From Chiua virens (lineage: Eukaryota; Basidiomycota; Agaricomycetes; Boletales; Boletaceae), in the NCBI GenBank assembly GCA_019787685.1, contig JAHNUO010000001.1, positions 2,728,001-2,792,000 of the forward strand: a stretch of 64,000 nucleotides of DNA, written 5' to 3'. Under the pieces are notes generated by a model. It was not told the DNA's origin, made no database searches, and saw only the letters and a program-made list of their open reading frames with translations. Both the position numbers and the translations under genes were made by a program. Positions 12,930 through 25,768 of the stretch are shown here, one piece after another (the first letter of the stretch is position 1; each line of letters opens with the position of its first letter).

Positions 12930-14885
12930 ATGGACAATTCCCAAGATGCACCCCAAGCATCCTCATCCAAACGCAAGAGGAAGAAGAAATCCAAAGCTGC
13001 TAAAATCTTGGACTCGTTACGTGGAAATGAGATACCACAGTCCATTGTAGACCACGTCGTGTCGGAAAGCAAGGCTGCTGAGCAAGGCAGTGGAATGCGT
13101 TTGGCAGATGCCGAGGCTGTCAGGCAGGCGCTGGATCACTTGAAGCTTATGGACGCAATCAAAGGGAAGATGAGTATCACCGGACGATCAAAGAACGCAC
13201 TCGGAGAGCACAAGGTATGGTCATACCCTTCATCTCTGTTCCATGCAATCATGGGTTCCAAGTTTTGGGCAACTCAACCGGTCCCTCAATTGGGTAAGTT
13301 GAACCGTCTCGACTTCAAGAGCAAGGCTAAATAACGATCATCACTCAGGCGATCAACCGCCCGCTGAAGACGGGTATATAGAACCTACGAAAGTAATAAA
13401 TGAAGTCCGCCAAGAGCCATATCCATTACCAAAGGACTTTGAGTGGTCCATACTGGAACTGAATGACCCAAAGCAGGTATGTACCATATGGTCCTGGCAA
13501 ATTTTATGTTGATCGTTTTAGATCAAAGAAGTTTACGACCTACTGTCGCTGAACTATGTTGAAGATGACGAAGCTGCTTTCCGTTTCAAGTATAGTGCCG
13601 AATTTCTCGAATGGTACACTTTTTGTTTCATCAAAGTAAAAATCAAACGATGAACACCAGCGCAGGGCCCTCAAACCACCGGGTTATCGAAAAGAATGGC
13701 ATATCGGCGTCAGAGTCTCTTCGAACAAGAAGCTTGTCGCCTTTATATCGGGTGTTCCAATCACGCTTCGCGTGCGTCAAAAGTGAGCTTTCCCGTGAAT
13801 TTCCTGCGAGATTGGCTTGACATTTTCCAGTGTTTTCCTCGCAAGCGAAATCAATTACCTTTGTATCCATAAAAAATTGCGTTCCAAACGACTCACACCT
13901 GTTCTCATCAAAGAAGTCACACGGCAAGTCAATCTCTGTGGGATAGCTCAGGCAATCTACACAGTTGGACTTCTCCTCCCGACCCCCGTCGCAACCTGTC
14001 GGTGCGCCTTGTCTGCCCTTGTATCAACTGGGATCATCATCTGACGTCCATGCAGATACTTTCATCGTTTGATCAACGTACCCAAACTGATCGATATCAA
14101 ATTCGCATACGTCCCACGAAACATGACTCTTGCACGCATGATACGGATCTACAAAGTAGAGTCCAAGATCACTCTACCTGGCCTGCGCGAGATCGAAGAA
14201 AAAGACATCCCCGAAGTGGCAGATCTCTTCGCGCGATACATGCAACGCTTTGACATGGTCCCCCTCATGACCATCGATGAAGTGCGACATCAGTTCCTGA
14301 GCGGGAAGGGCGACCTAGATCAGCCTTTTGAAACCCACCGACGGCCAAAGCAGGTGGTGTGGACGTACGTCGTCGAGGTGAGGCGTCATCGCCTGTAGAT
14401 GTGATTCCCTGATATGTGAACGTGTGAGGTAGGATCCTGAAACACATCGCATGACCGACTTTTTCTCGTTCTACTCCCTTCCATCGACGGTGATCAATAG
14501 CCCCAAGTACGACGTTGTCGAAGCGTGTTATCTGTTTTACTATGCCAGCGATGTCGCATTCGCGGATGGAGAAGACATGGAAGTGAAACTAAAGAAGCGG
14601 CTCACGCAGCTGATTGGAGATGCACTGATCATCGCTAACCAAGCGAAGTTTGACGTATTCAATGCAGTCAGTTTGATGGACAACATGAACTTCTTGGAGG
14701 ATCTCAAAGTAAGCTGGTCGAGACACTTCATTTTGCATACACGGTATTGACGTAAATTCGAGTTTGGTGCAGGAGATGGACTTCTTAATTTCTATCTGTA
14801 CAACTGGCGAACACCAACATTGGCAGGTATCACACCTACTGGCGGTGCTGACGCTGGAAGAGGTGTCGGTGTGGTTATGCTCTAG
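12930..14885 (+). CDS. NMT1: glycylpeptide N-tetradecanoyltransferase (N-myristoyltransferase)
   Basis: Transfers myristate from myristoyl-CoA to N-terminal glycines; cytosolic and ribosome-associated. Exons begin 12930-13214, 13263-13293, 13349-13476, 13522-13613 and 13666 onward. Recognised blocks: a lysine-rich N-terminus ([12 protein letters not shown]), [93 protein letters not shown] and the C-terminal VGVVML. The C-terminus acts as the catalytic carboxylate in this family. The frame is also open upstream of Met 12930 to a possible acceptor near 12830 with an acidic, Ser-rich sequence, so an extra 5' exon is possible. Convergent with UFD1. Confidence 0.93.
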
Positions 14886-15001
14886 GCACAATTACCCGCC
14901 CAATTTACTTGTCCTGCACAATTATAAGATCATCCCTTGCTTAAAGCTTCTATACGAACATTGTACATGCATCTCATTCGCCCTCTGTTAGTGATCAGTC
15001 A

Positions 15002-16709
15002 CTAGTCACTATCAATGTCGATGATATCATCGTCATCTACACCCCAATCTGGCGTCGGACTCCGCCGCTTAGATTGCGACTTAGTCGATGGGGACGCATT
15101 ACTGGTACCAGAAGCTCCGAGTGAACGACCTCGGAAGCTCGGAGGAACATGTGGTGATACTGACGTCCGAGATCCAAGGGCTTGTCCGGCACCCCAAGAT
15201 TTCTCACTAGCTGGTAATTGAGTTTCAGAGGCTGCTTTCTCCTTCCCCTTCACTGAAGTCGTCTGAACCGGTCTACCGTTAAGAGAATTCCCAGAACCGG
15301 TGAACGTTGCCTGGAAGGTGCGTCAGTAAGTGCAGACAGCTAACTGTGTCCATACGCACTGGAGGACTAGAAGGGCCCGGAGATGTCGATGATTTTGGCT
15401 CGGGGGGAGTATATGGAACAACATTGAAACCGAAAAAGAGCTTTCCGGGCGGAAGGTTTAGCGCCACTGGGACCTTAGCGTCAGATTCCAACATTTCGCT
15501 CGTAACAACTTTGTGCTTTCTGTAGGAAACAGGTAAATAATCGGGCACATGTGAAACGCAAAATACAAACTGTGTGCGGATAATTTTGCTATCATCGGCA
15601 ACGTTCTCCACGCCGCGGTGACTAATTCCCTTTCCTTTGGTTTTTCGTCCTGCAAGTGTTTCACCCTTGCCCTTGAAGCTTTCCCAGTGATCACCACCCT
15701 TGCTCACAGTGGAAGTTGCACCTGTGATAAATCCACCTGCAAGCGATGACGACGGCCGAGATGATCCTGGTGAGGAGGAATTGAGATCAATCTTGAGTTT
15801 TGAGGCCATTGTCGCAGGAGGAGGCGCTTTGGGACGTTCTGGTTCTACATAACCAACAGGGGGAGCGAAATCGACTTCAAGATCGGTATCAAGAACACAT
15901 ATACCACTCCCTCCTGGTGTAGCTTCCATCAAAAGGAAGCCGAATACCATAGAGTTGTAAGATATTTCAATGATATCCCCTTGCGTGAGAGCAGAGAAAT
16001 TCCGAAGTGCTTGCTCTAGACTGTGCGAGGATTAGTTGGGAACTGTGATACGGAGCTAGACATACACAGCCTTGGGGTCAGAAATCTCAAGGAAATGGAC
16101 GGTTTGAGGTTGTAGTTTCACGAACTTGCCCTTTGGGAGTTCTGTGCCGGTGATTCGAATTGCATCCCCTTCCTCTAGACGGAGTGTCTTCATCATCCAG
16201 TACGGGAGATGCACGACGCCTTCTTCCGCAATGAACTCCAAGACACCCGCGTGTGTGGATGCTGCAGGATTTGAAGGGTTACGAAGTTGGAACATCCACG
16301 GTGATTCGAGGTCCAAACTTGTCAGAAGAGCCAATGCAGAAGGCGGCATGACAACTGTCCGTTGAAGGAAATGAGGGTAAATATGATGAACACGATCTAC
16401 CGAGACCTACTCTTTCCACCATAAGACAGATTCTCCCGTTCCCGGCCGGGGAGCATGGCCACGCTGTAGGCCTTCAGATACTCATCATATGCCCTGGCTG
16501 GAGGTCGGCCAACCCGAGGGCCGAGTGGACCGCCGAATCCTCTGCGACGATCCAGGGTAAAATCAAGATCCGTGAACAGTGTAAGGAAAACGTACTGGGC
16601 AAGTTGGGCGAACAGTCCACCTGGGCCACCGAGGCCATTTTGATTTCCAAACTAGAGAGACCGTAAGTAAGACTGGAGATCCAGGAAGGTGGCCGCTCAC
16701 AAAGTCCAT
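15002..16709 (-). CDS. UFD1: UFD1, Cdc48/p97 ubiquitin-substrate adaptor
   Basis: Partner of Npl4 that recruits ubiquitylated substrates to Cdc48 for ER-associated and nuclear degradation. Exon 1 is only MDF (start 16709). Exon 2 is Gly-rich (FGNQNGLGGPGGLFAQLAQ). Exon 3 gives AYDEYLKAYSVAMLPGRERE and YGGK, joined to IMPPSALALL-like MPPSALALLTSLDLESPWMF, the Ufd1 double-psi barrel. SMVFGFLLMEATPGG and VCVLDTDLEVDFAPP-like sequence (GICVLDTDLEVDFAPPVGY) end the conserved domain. The C-terminal half is low complexity and ends in a very acidic tail (DDDDIIDIDSD) before TAG. Divergent from CCT4 with 189 bp between starts. Confidence 0.93.
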
Positions 16710-16898
16710 GGAAGATTGTGGTTTGAGAGTAAGATGGAATTCAGCTGGGTTTTGGCTGTGGTTGAGCGTACGCACTCCTTTTACGAGAAAGGCGTGACAT
16801 CCAAATCTGGAACGGTACAGAAACGCGTCGATTGTCAACTCAGGTCGTCGATAGCTCATCGACATCTGCCACGTTCGATTTCACTCTAGTTCAGCATA

Positions 16899-18921
16899 AT
16901 GGCAACAAAATCAGCACCAACACCTCTTGCATCAGCCGCACGGTCTGGCTCGAATGCCGCTTTCAACGACAAGGTGAGCTGGCTTTCAATCGTTCTCGAG
17001 TCTGATGTAACACGTCCGTAGGGTAAGCCTATGGAGCTTCGCATGTCAAACATGGTGGCCGCCAAAGGTCAGCGCGTTCCGTTTGCCCGTTAAGACTGGC
17101 CTTACGATTCTACCCAGCCATCAGTGATGCTGTCCGTACATCACTGGGCCCGAAAGGAATGGACAAGATGGTATCAACCTACCGATCTTTAAACAAGAGA
17201 TCTAAATAAGTTGACGAAAATTTTAGATTCAAACTGCAAAAGGCGAGGTGATTATCACGAATGACGGTGCAACAATCCTGCGGAGCATTCAAGCATTACA
17301 CCCTGCTGCTAAGATGGTGGGTTTGCCTGCAATACCTTGTTACGATGATTCATTGCTTCACCAGCTGGTCGATCTATCTGCTGCTCAAGACATAGAGGCG
17401 GGTGACGGGACAACTTCAGTTGTTGTCCTCGCAGGTAGCCTTCTTGGCGCAGCAGAAAAGATGCTCCTAAAGGGCATCCACCCAACGATCATCGCAGAAT
17501 CATTTATCAAGGCATCCGTCAAAGCCGTCGAATACTTGAATGAAGTCTCAGTTCCGGTTGACTTGAACGATAAGGCCAGTCTCCTCCGCGCAGCCAGCAC
17601 GTCGTTAAACTCCAAGGTTTGTGTTGTTTCTGAATGTCATGTCTAAGATCTTATCGTTTCCATATAGATTGTATCTCAATACTCGTCGACTCTTGCGCCC
17701 ATCGCTGTTTCCGCTGTCACCCGCCTCGCGACACCCCAATCTTCGAATGTGGACCTCAAGGACATCAGAATAGTGAAAAAAGTCGGCGGAACGATTGAAG
17801 ACACTGAGCTTGTGGATGGTGTTGTCTTGAACCAAAATGTCATTGTCTCCGCCGGTGGTCCCGCCCGCATGGAAAAGGCTAAGATCGGCCTCATTCAATT
17901 CCAACTTAGCGCACCAAAACCCGACGTAAGTTTCTATTCACTTCTCGTTTACATTCCTTGATCGGACTCGAAATTTAGATGGATAATACAGTCGTCATCA
18001 ACGACTATCGCCAGATGGACAAGGTGATCAAAGAAGGTCGCCAATACTTGCTCAACATATGCAAGAAGATCAAAAAAGCAAACTGCAATGTCCTCCTTAT
18101 TCAAAAGTCCATCCTGCGAGACGCCGTGGACGACACTTCTCTCAATTTTCTCAAACGCCTTAACATCCTCGCTGTAAAGGACGTCGAGCGCGACGAAATC
18201 GACTTCCTCTCGAAGAGCTTAGGATGCAAGCCGATTGCGGATATTGAAGCGTTCACAGAAGACAAGCTCGGCTATGCTGATTTAGTCGAAGAGACGTCAC
18301 AAGCTGGAGCAAAGGTCGTCAAGATCACTGGTGTCAAGAGCAGAGGTCGCACAGTTAGCGTCCTTGCAATGGGCGGCAACAATCTGGTCGTTGAAGAGTG
18401 CGAGCGTAGCTTGCACGATGCCCTCTGTGTGGTCCGCTGTCTTGTAAAGAAGCGGTATGAGTACTGGTTCCTCAGTTAACATGACATTCACTGAACTTCT
18501 CTTAGAGCTCTCATTTGTGGTGGTGGCTCGCCTGAGATCCACGTCTCCCGTCTGCTTTCCCAGTATGCGCAGTCATTGAAGGGCATGGAGGCGTATTGCT
18601 TCCAGGCATATGCAGACGCACTGGAAGTTATCCCCACGACGTTAGCGGAAAATGCAGGACTAAATCCCATCGCGATTGTTACCGAGTTGCGCAATCGACA
18701 CGCACTCGGAGATCGCAACGCAGGCATCAACGTTCGGACAGTGAGTTGGCCTCTTAGATCCGACTGAGGAATGCTACTAATGGTCGACGTAGGGCTTGAT
18801 TTCCAACATACTAGAAGAGGATGTGGTGCAGCCATTACTCGTGTCCACCAGCGCGATTGAGTTGGCAACAGAAACAGTCTGCTTGCTGCTGAAGATTGAC
18901 GACTACGTACAAGCTAGATGA
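16899..18921 (+). CDS. CCT4: T-complex protein 1 subunit delta (CCT4)
   Basis: One of the eight subunits of the cytosolic chaperonin TRiC/CCT that folds actin and tubulin. Exons give [44 protein letters not shown] (the conserved GDGTT ATP-binding motif), [36 protein letters not shown], and the C-terminal [17 protein letters not shown] and [10 protein letters not shown]. The sequence [10 protein letters not shown] and the ending DDYVQAR fit the delta subunit rather than other CCT paralogs. At least eight short introns; the ATG at 16899 starts [12 protein letters not shown]. No frame problem seen. Confidence 0.93.
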
Positions 18922-19053
18922 CAAATCTGGGAGTAATTAAACACGACAATTCTACATGATGATTACATTGATTCGGGATACGCGTGTGGTACTCAGACTA
19001 AGTGTTACGGGAGTGAGAAGAAAGGATTCACGATCAGGGGGGTTTTTTTTTTC

Positions 19054-19060
19054 CAAAAAG
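19054..19060 (-). terminator. Pol III T-run after tRNA-Phe
   Basis: The minus strand reads CTTTTT directly after the tRNA discriminator base, a canonical RNA polymerase III stop signal; a second, longer T/A run follows. Confidence 0.6.
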
Positions 19061-19061
19061 A

Positions 19062-19144
19062 TGCCAGGACCGTGGATTGAACACGGGACCTCCAGAATTC
19101 GTCGGAACTTCAGTCTGTTGCTCTCCCAGCTGAGCTACCCCGGC
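19062..19144 (-). tRNA. tRNA-Phe(GAA) with about 10-nt intron
   Basis: The minus strand folds as a cloverleaf. Acceptor GCCGGGG pairs with TCCTGGC (two G-U), D arm GCTC...GAGC, anticodon loop CTGAAG with GAA, T arm CCGTG/TTCAATC/CACGG, discriminator A. About 10 extra bases (TTCCGACGAA) lie just 3' of position 37, the normal place for a tRNA intron. A27 would face G43, a weak closing pair in the anticodon stem. A TTTTT run follows within a few bases, which suits an RNA polymerase III terminator. Confidence 0.9.
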
Positions 19145-19262
19145 GCTAGTGTCTTCCGCCGTCGTACACCTAGACACCTTCACGTCCAAAACTGATTTGG
19201 CTTGCCACCCTCTGAAATCTCGAACTAGGTAACAAACTTCAAGGTATATCGCCCAAGCAAGT

Positions 19263-20371
19263 ATGTCTGGCGCAGGGCCTCGCGAAAATGTCTTTGCCAC
19301 ACGGATGGCGTTGACGAACATGAAGCTGCGCCTCAAAAGTGCCGAGACGGGGCACTCTCTGCTCGCCAAGAAGCGTGATGCCCTCACCACGCGATTCAGA
19401 GCCATCCTCAAGAAAGTGGACGAGGTGCGCTATCATATTCCCTATCCCCCCTACGACTGATTGACTGGATGCTTGCCCAATGTCCATGCAGGCCAAACGT
19501 AAGATGGGCCGCGTGATGCAGCTCGCATCCTTCTCGATGGCTGAAGTCACGTATACGACCGGCGACATTGCTTACCTCGTCCAAGAGCAGGCGAAACTGG
19601 CAACGTTCCGCGTCAAGGCGACGCAGGAGAACGTTTCGGGTGTGCTTTTGCCCGCCTTTGAGGTGGATCGTGTGTCTGGTTCAGGTGCGTCTCCTCGCTC
19701 GGGTTCATCTGTCGGATCGGAGGCTCATCTCTGTCCTCGCGTTCTCCCTGTCTCTGTTTTGTTTAGATTTCAACCTCACGGGTCTCGGACGTGGTGGACA
19801 ACAGGTACTACGGGCCAAGGAGGTTTACGCCAAGGCAATTGAAACGCTGGTGGAACTCGCATCACTGCAAACGGCTTTCATGATTCTCGACGAAGTCATT
19901 CGGGCCACGAACCGCCGCGTGAACGCTATCGAACACGTCATCATTCCGAGGCTCGATAACACGATCAAGTATATCTTGAGTGAATTAGATGAGATGGATC
20001 GTGAGGAGTTCTTTAGGCAAGTCTTTGTTTATAACGCCTCAGACAGACACGAACGTTCACTCGCACATAGGTTGAAGAAGGTACAGGGAAAGAAGAAGAG
20101 ACTGGCTGCTATTGCCGATGCTGCAAAGCAGGCTGAAAACAAGCCTGTCAAATCGGTCAAGATTGACGAGACGCAGCCCAAAGATACAGTAGCCGTCTCC
20201 GTGGTGGAAACCACAACAGCCGAAGAGGCTGTGATCGAAGAGGTTGTGATCGAAGAGGTAGTGAAAGGGGTTGCGGTTGATGGTGATGGGGCCGAGGATG
20301 TCACACTTGCCGAGCCGGAGGAGCCTACGGTAGACTTGCTGAGCACCAAGGACGAGGATGTGATTTTCTAA
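19263..20371 (+). CDS. VMA8: V-type H+-ATPase subunit D (Vma8)
   Basis: Central-stalk subunit of the vacuolar proton pump. Exons: 19263-19424, 19492-19684, 19767-20016 and 20071-20371. Hallmarks: [39 protein letters not shown], the core [19 protein letters not shown], then FFR joined to [10 protein letters not shown]. The third intron (20017-20070) is GC-AG, 54 nt, and in phase, so retention would not break the frame; family alignment favours its removal. The C-terminal tail (about 80 residues) is unusually long, Glu/Val-rich and contains a 15-nt tandem repeat encoding VIEEV twice. The tail is probably disordered. Confidence 0.93.
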
Positions 20372-20588
20372 TTGTGTTCGTGCACTCTTATACCATCGTA
20401 GTCCGCAATGCCGCATATTTCGAGCGATTACTGTACCAGATAATGTTACGTCCTTCCTTGCTCCAATGTTCCAGCACTCTAGCGATCCGTTTGAGGTCAT
20501 GGTGCATGTCATGATGCGGGGTGACGCATAGATACATGGTAGTTTTATAGAGTGCAATGCAGAAAGTAAGACAGGAGCAACGAGCAAT

Positions 20589-21323
20589 TTACTTGGTAAA
20601 TGTGAGTCAAGTATACGATTGAATGAAAAACCAAGACATACGTCAACCATCTCCACGTCCTCGGATTTTTGGTTCTTCTTTCTGTCCTTGCGGTCCAAAA
20701 TTGCTCGTCTATGAGAAAATTTAGACACCGAGACCTACAACATTCAATACGGGTCGACAGACCTGTCCTTGTCAAGCTTGATGTTGACGATCACCACCTT
20801 GGAGGGGTGGATACCGATAGGCACCGCTGCACCGTTCGATTTGTCGCGTTGTACACGGTCAACGTGAATGACCCATTTCTTGCGGTACACCTGCGTAACC
20901 TTTCCCTCCCGGCCCTTATACTTCCCGCGCGCAATTCTGACTTCGTCATCCTTACGAATAGGCAATGACCGTGTCTACATGCAAAACGATACACAATCAA
21001 GTTAGGAAAGGGAGATGGCCCGCACAGCAACATACGTTATGCTTTGTTCGCAGTTCCTTCGAAAGAGGTGAAGACATGATTTTACGGCGAACGGACGAGG
21101 GGGCGCTGAAATGCGCCTTGCGAGCCTTGCGCCGCGAAGAGGAAATGTCTGTAAAGGACGACGTGAGTATCTCAATCGTATCACCAACCCAAGCTCGATC
21201 CATCTGTGCTGTTCCCTCCCCATCCAACGTATGCTCGTACAAGAAACGGAGTTTTCGTCCAGAACGCGAATCGACGTGACCACATCATAGATTAAAACGA
21301 GACTGACCAGGGTTGTACTTCAT
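20589..21323 (-). CDS. RPL26: 60S ribosomal protein L26 (uL24)
   Basis: Large-subunit protein near the peptide exit tunnel. Exon 1 (21323-21308) encodes MKYNP. Exon 2 gives [20 protein letters not shown] and [12 protein letters not shown]. Exon 3 gives the KOW segment [20 protein letters not shown] and [18 protein letters not shown]. Exon 4 gives [21 protein letters not shown] 50-nt intron (20641-20592, GTATGT...CCAAG) then places the stop codon TAA alone in the last exon at 20591-20589. The intron-dense 5' end is typical of ribosomal protein genes. Divergent from FRG1, with 135 bp between starts. Confidence 0.93.
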
Positions 21324-21458
21324 TTTGATCTTGAGGACGTTGGTGACGGTGTCGGCGGGCTCGTAGTGTGGATGTGTGGGACGGATTGTTTGGTCCAACG
21401 TTTGGTCCTCGGAGTTTGCCGACAGTCAACTAAAGGTTACAAGAGTGACTTGACAAAG

Positions 21459-22466
21459 GACATGTCTACAGGCAAGGCACGCCCAACAAAACTCAAGTTC
21501 AAGGGGGAGAAGACGAAGAAGAAACGAAAGCGAGATGACGACGAAGGCAGCTCCAGCAAACAACGGCGCATCGAGGAGGAAGATGCTCCCGATACTTGGG
21601 TCATGCCGGAATCTCCAGCAGAAATTCGTGGTCCTACGTTCATAATGCACCCCTCGGATCCCTCTCCTATCTCCGTGAATTTTGACTCTACCCGCAACAA
21701 GATTATCTTACACCCCCTTGATAAGGAGGGCGTTTCCGATTCAGAACCGACACCGTTGCTCGATCGCGAGCCGACCGAGATAGCGCAGGTATGGGTGACG
21801 ACCCGTGTCGCAGGTTCCCCGACTATCAATCTTCGAACGGGCACTGGCGAGGGGAAGTTTCTATCCTGTGACAAGCATGGGATTGTCTCTGCAAACAGAG
21901 AAGCTCGGGGTCCAGAAGAGGAGTGGACCCCTGTAGTTTTACCCGACGGCATGGTTGCATTCATGAACGTATACGAAACTTATCTCAGTGTGGACGAAGT
22001 CGCAGGAGGCGCTTTACAACTACGCGGAGATTCCGAAGAAGTTGGCTTCAGAGAACGCTTTTGGATAAAGATACAGAACAAGTACAAGAAAGAAGTTCAC
22101 GAGGAAAAGAAGAAACGAGAGGCTGGGTCGGAGATGACCGTTATAGATGAAGCAAGTGTCAAGTGAGTCATGCATTTTCCGGTGACACTCTCGGGTAGAT
22201 TTGAAAATTGGTTCACTTTTAGCATGTTGCATCAAACATGGGGTGCAGGACGGTCAGTAACATCAAAGGATGACAAGAAAGAGGTAGGCACTTTATCCAC
22301 CTGCTCTGCTTAAAGTGTGACGTCGTCGTGCAGTTGAAACGTGCTCAGAAGGAAGGTCCGCTTGGCTGAAGCACTGTTGGATCGCAGATCAAAGCTTAAG
22401 AGGTATGATAATCACCTGTGATGAATCCTTCAGCTCAATCATGTTTGTAGCGACCGATTTTGCTGA
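21459..22466 (+). CDS. FRG1: FRG1-like protein with apparent C-terminal frameshift
   Basis: FRG1 is a nucleolar/spliceosome-associated protein with a fascin-like beta-trefoil; it binds RNA and F-actin. Exons: 21459-22162, 22223-22283, 22334-22402 and 22451-22466. The N-terminus is lysine-rich (KLKFKGEKTKKKRKR). The trefoil includes GKFLSCDKHGIVSANREARG and ERFWIKIQNKYKKE. The conserved C-terminal helix is present but one base out of frame: LKRAQKEG is followed, in the +1 frame, by RLAEALLDRRSKLK and then, across a last intron, SDRFC and a stop at 22464-22466. As written, the frame ends early at 22367-22369. The extra base lies in the CC at 22358-22359. Confidence 0.85.
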
Positions 22467-23165
22467 CCATGGATGCGTTTATTTGTACCTGTACACCTTA
22501 TTCTATTTGTGTCGTATCGATGAAAACGTGCCCTTTGGATCTACAAGTGTGTCCTCTTCCCGGTCATTAAACCCAGACAGGGAATTCCCGATGGTGAACA
22601 AACAAATGATTCTGACAGTTAAAAGGAACCCCGATATTAACGATCCCCCTAACAAGAGTCATGACCTCCATCGTCGTAGGTCGTGTCATCAGTATGCCCT
22701 ATGGTCCACCCAGGAGGTCGGAACCCTTTTCATGAAGGCGGAGATGTCTTCCAGAGAGTTTCGCACCTTCACAGTACACTCTTGACTTTAGCAATTGTTC
22801 TCAGCGCATGTTTTACTTGGCAGAGAAATGTAAGAAGTGCGGCGAGTTAACATCTGGATAGTTCTGGTTTTCGCACTATCAAAGGGCAAGAAAAAATCGC
22901 GCTGCGACGATTTCTCGACCATGTGGAATGTCTGTGCTTCTTTCGTCGGTGGAGTAGTTTGAGAGGTTTTAAATTCCCACTTCAATCTGAATACTTTTCC
23001 TGCCCAAGCGAAACTCTTAGATAATCTCGTATTGACATGGTGTTGTTCCTTGTTTACCAAAGTCTTCGGTTGTTAACAAAACCAAATAATTACGCCGACC
23101 AATTGGCTTTGCAACAACCTCAACTTGGGGCACGTCTAACCTACCGCGAATATTTTTTCTTTGAA
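22467..23165. other. intergenic, no gene seen
   Basis: About 0.7 kb between FRG1 and SRPRB. Short open frames on both strands lack recognisable domains. Holds the SRPRB promoter. Confidence 0.5.
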
Positions 23166-24170
23166 ATGGATAGCAACTCTTCTGATGAGACTGTGATACA
23201 CGCCACGCCTGAAGCTTCGCCACTCTTTGGCAGTCTTTCCCCTGCCAACCTTGGACTACTCTCTCTTGCAATAGCCTTGATCCTCGTCGGTCCGTCTTAC
23301 TGAGTGTACCTGTTCCGCACCAGACTGACCTAGACCTAGTAATATCGTATACTAGAGGGAAATCAAGATTCAGAGGCAATGCTCTGCTGTTAGTTGGACC
23401 TCCCGACTCTGGCAAAACTGCCATACTGTCGAATGTCAGTTAGTCTTTCTCTTAAGACCCGTCTGCTGATGGTCACCGGAAAAGATCAGCTAGCGTACAA
23501 TCAAACATTGCCATCGCATACGTCGTTACAGACAAACTCAGTCCAAGCGATGCTATCACCGACCAAGACGTTGCGCGTGATTGACGTCCCTGGACACCCA
23601 CGAATCAGAGACCAATTCCGGGAACATCTCAAGGATGCTAAAGCCATCGCATTTGTCATTGATTGCAGCACCATTTCACGCAATGGCACCGTAAGTCGCG
23701 GAGTATGTTGATTTGATATTCAGGGGTTAACATGGACAGTTGGCTGACTAGCACTACTAGACACTTGCATCATGTCTTGTATGCTATCATGTCGCTCCCG
23801 CCGACGCAGTCTACACCAACACTGCTCATTCTCGCTCACAAGACCGACCTTCTCAAGGTCGGTGCAGTCGTCCAATTCAGCAAGTGACGTCGCTATTGCC
23901 CGAGTCCGCACTATCCTTGAGCGCGAACTTGAGAAGAGGAGGGCTTCACATTCAGGGGGTGTTGGGGTGGAAAGTCTCGGGGCAGAAGGGGAAGGAACTG
24001 AAATGGGCGGTCTGGAATCTAGTGGTGCGGCAGGTAGTGCGTTCAAGTTCAGCGAGTGGGAGGGCGGGGATGTTGAATTTCTGTCTACCTGGGTGAATGT
24101 TGGAGAGGCCAAGGAAGAGTCAGGCGAGGATCACGGGCTGGACGACTTGAAGGAATGGCTGGCAAAGTGA
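23166..24170 (+). CDS. SRPRB: signal recognition particle receptor beta subunit, two apparent frameshifts
   Basis: Membrane-anchored GTPase that holds SRP receptor alpha at the ER. Met 23166 starts a short luminal tail and one hydrophobic segment (LGLLSLAIALILV). Exon 2 (23340-23434) has the P-loop GPPDSGKTA. Exon 3 (from 23490) has TLRVIDVPGHPRIRDQF, the G3 motif. Exon 4 (from 23761) has HLHHVLYAIMSLPP and AHKTDLLK, the G4 position. The end is VRTILERELEKRR, SAFKFSEWEGGDVEF and LDDLKEWLAK before TGA. Two +1 offsets interrupt it, near 23693-23694 and near 23867 (see findings). Removing one base at each yields a continuous, family-like protein. Confidence 0.85.
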
Positions 24171-24532
24171 TTATGACAAACACGACCAAACATATTTATC
24201 GTATAAATGACTGCAAAATTTTGATGTTGTTGTTCAACGCGACCTTTTAGACAGTGCCCGTACGATCCAACCCTAGGAAGTGCGTGGCGATTCGGTTAGC
24301 GGAGAGGATGATTGGTGAGGATTACGAGCACACGCATCTCCTCTTCGTGGTGCAGTGAGCGTCAGACCTTTCCTACAGTTCTTTATATGATGTCAACTAC
24401 ATACCTATGAATCTATGATAGCCACTTTGCAAATGGAAGTGTGTGACAGTCACATTTGTGACACCATACGTGTCACATCACACTAACACATACAACTTTT
24501 GACGTGTTCATTCTCATTCCTCGACAACCAAC
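24171..24532. other. SAR1 upstream region
   Basis: No gene. The last 100 bp before SAR1 contain two perfect inverted repeats of GTGAC half-sites, listed separately. Confidence 0.5.
24443..24476. promoter_or_regulatory. paired GTGAC palindromes upstream of SAR1
   Basis: GTGAC-A-GTCAC at 24443-24453 and GTGACAC-catac-GTGTCAC at 24458-24476 are perfect inverted repeats 57-90 bp before the SAR1 ATG. They look like dimeric transcription-factor sites; the factor is unknown. Confidence 0.45.
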
Positions 24533-25501
<969 letters not shown>

Positions 25502-25768
25502 TGTTTTTCTATCGGAGCTGGAGAAAGGGCCGAGAATGTCACCTTAATAGTACGCTACCTACCCGTGTTGTCTTTTGGAACACATTTCTTCAGAGAGACG
25601 TGCACAATTTCTGTTCAATCCATGCTTTCGTTTTGTTGGACTATCTCCACACGAGCATGTAGCTCTTAGAGTCGTATTTATGCAACTAGTCGGTGCCATG
25701 ATAACTGATTCATCTTCGGAGTAATTGAAGAGAGTATACTGCACTGGAACTGGTATAGGGCCCAAAGA

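Noticed and set aside
22405..23060. Open frames of 90-126 codons between FRG1 and SRPRB
   Set aside because: They overlap each other and the last FRG1 exon, and show no recognisable domain.
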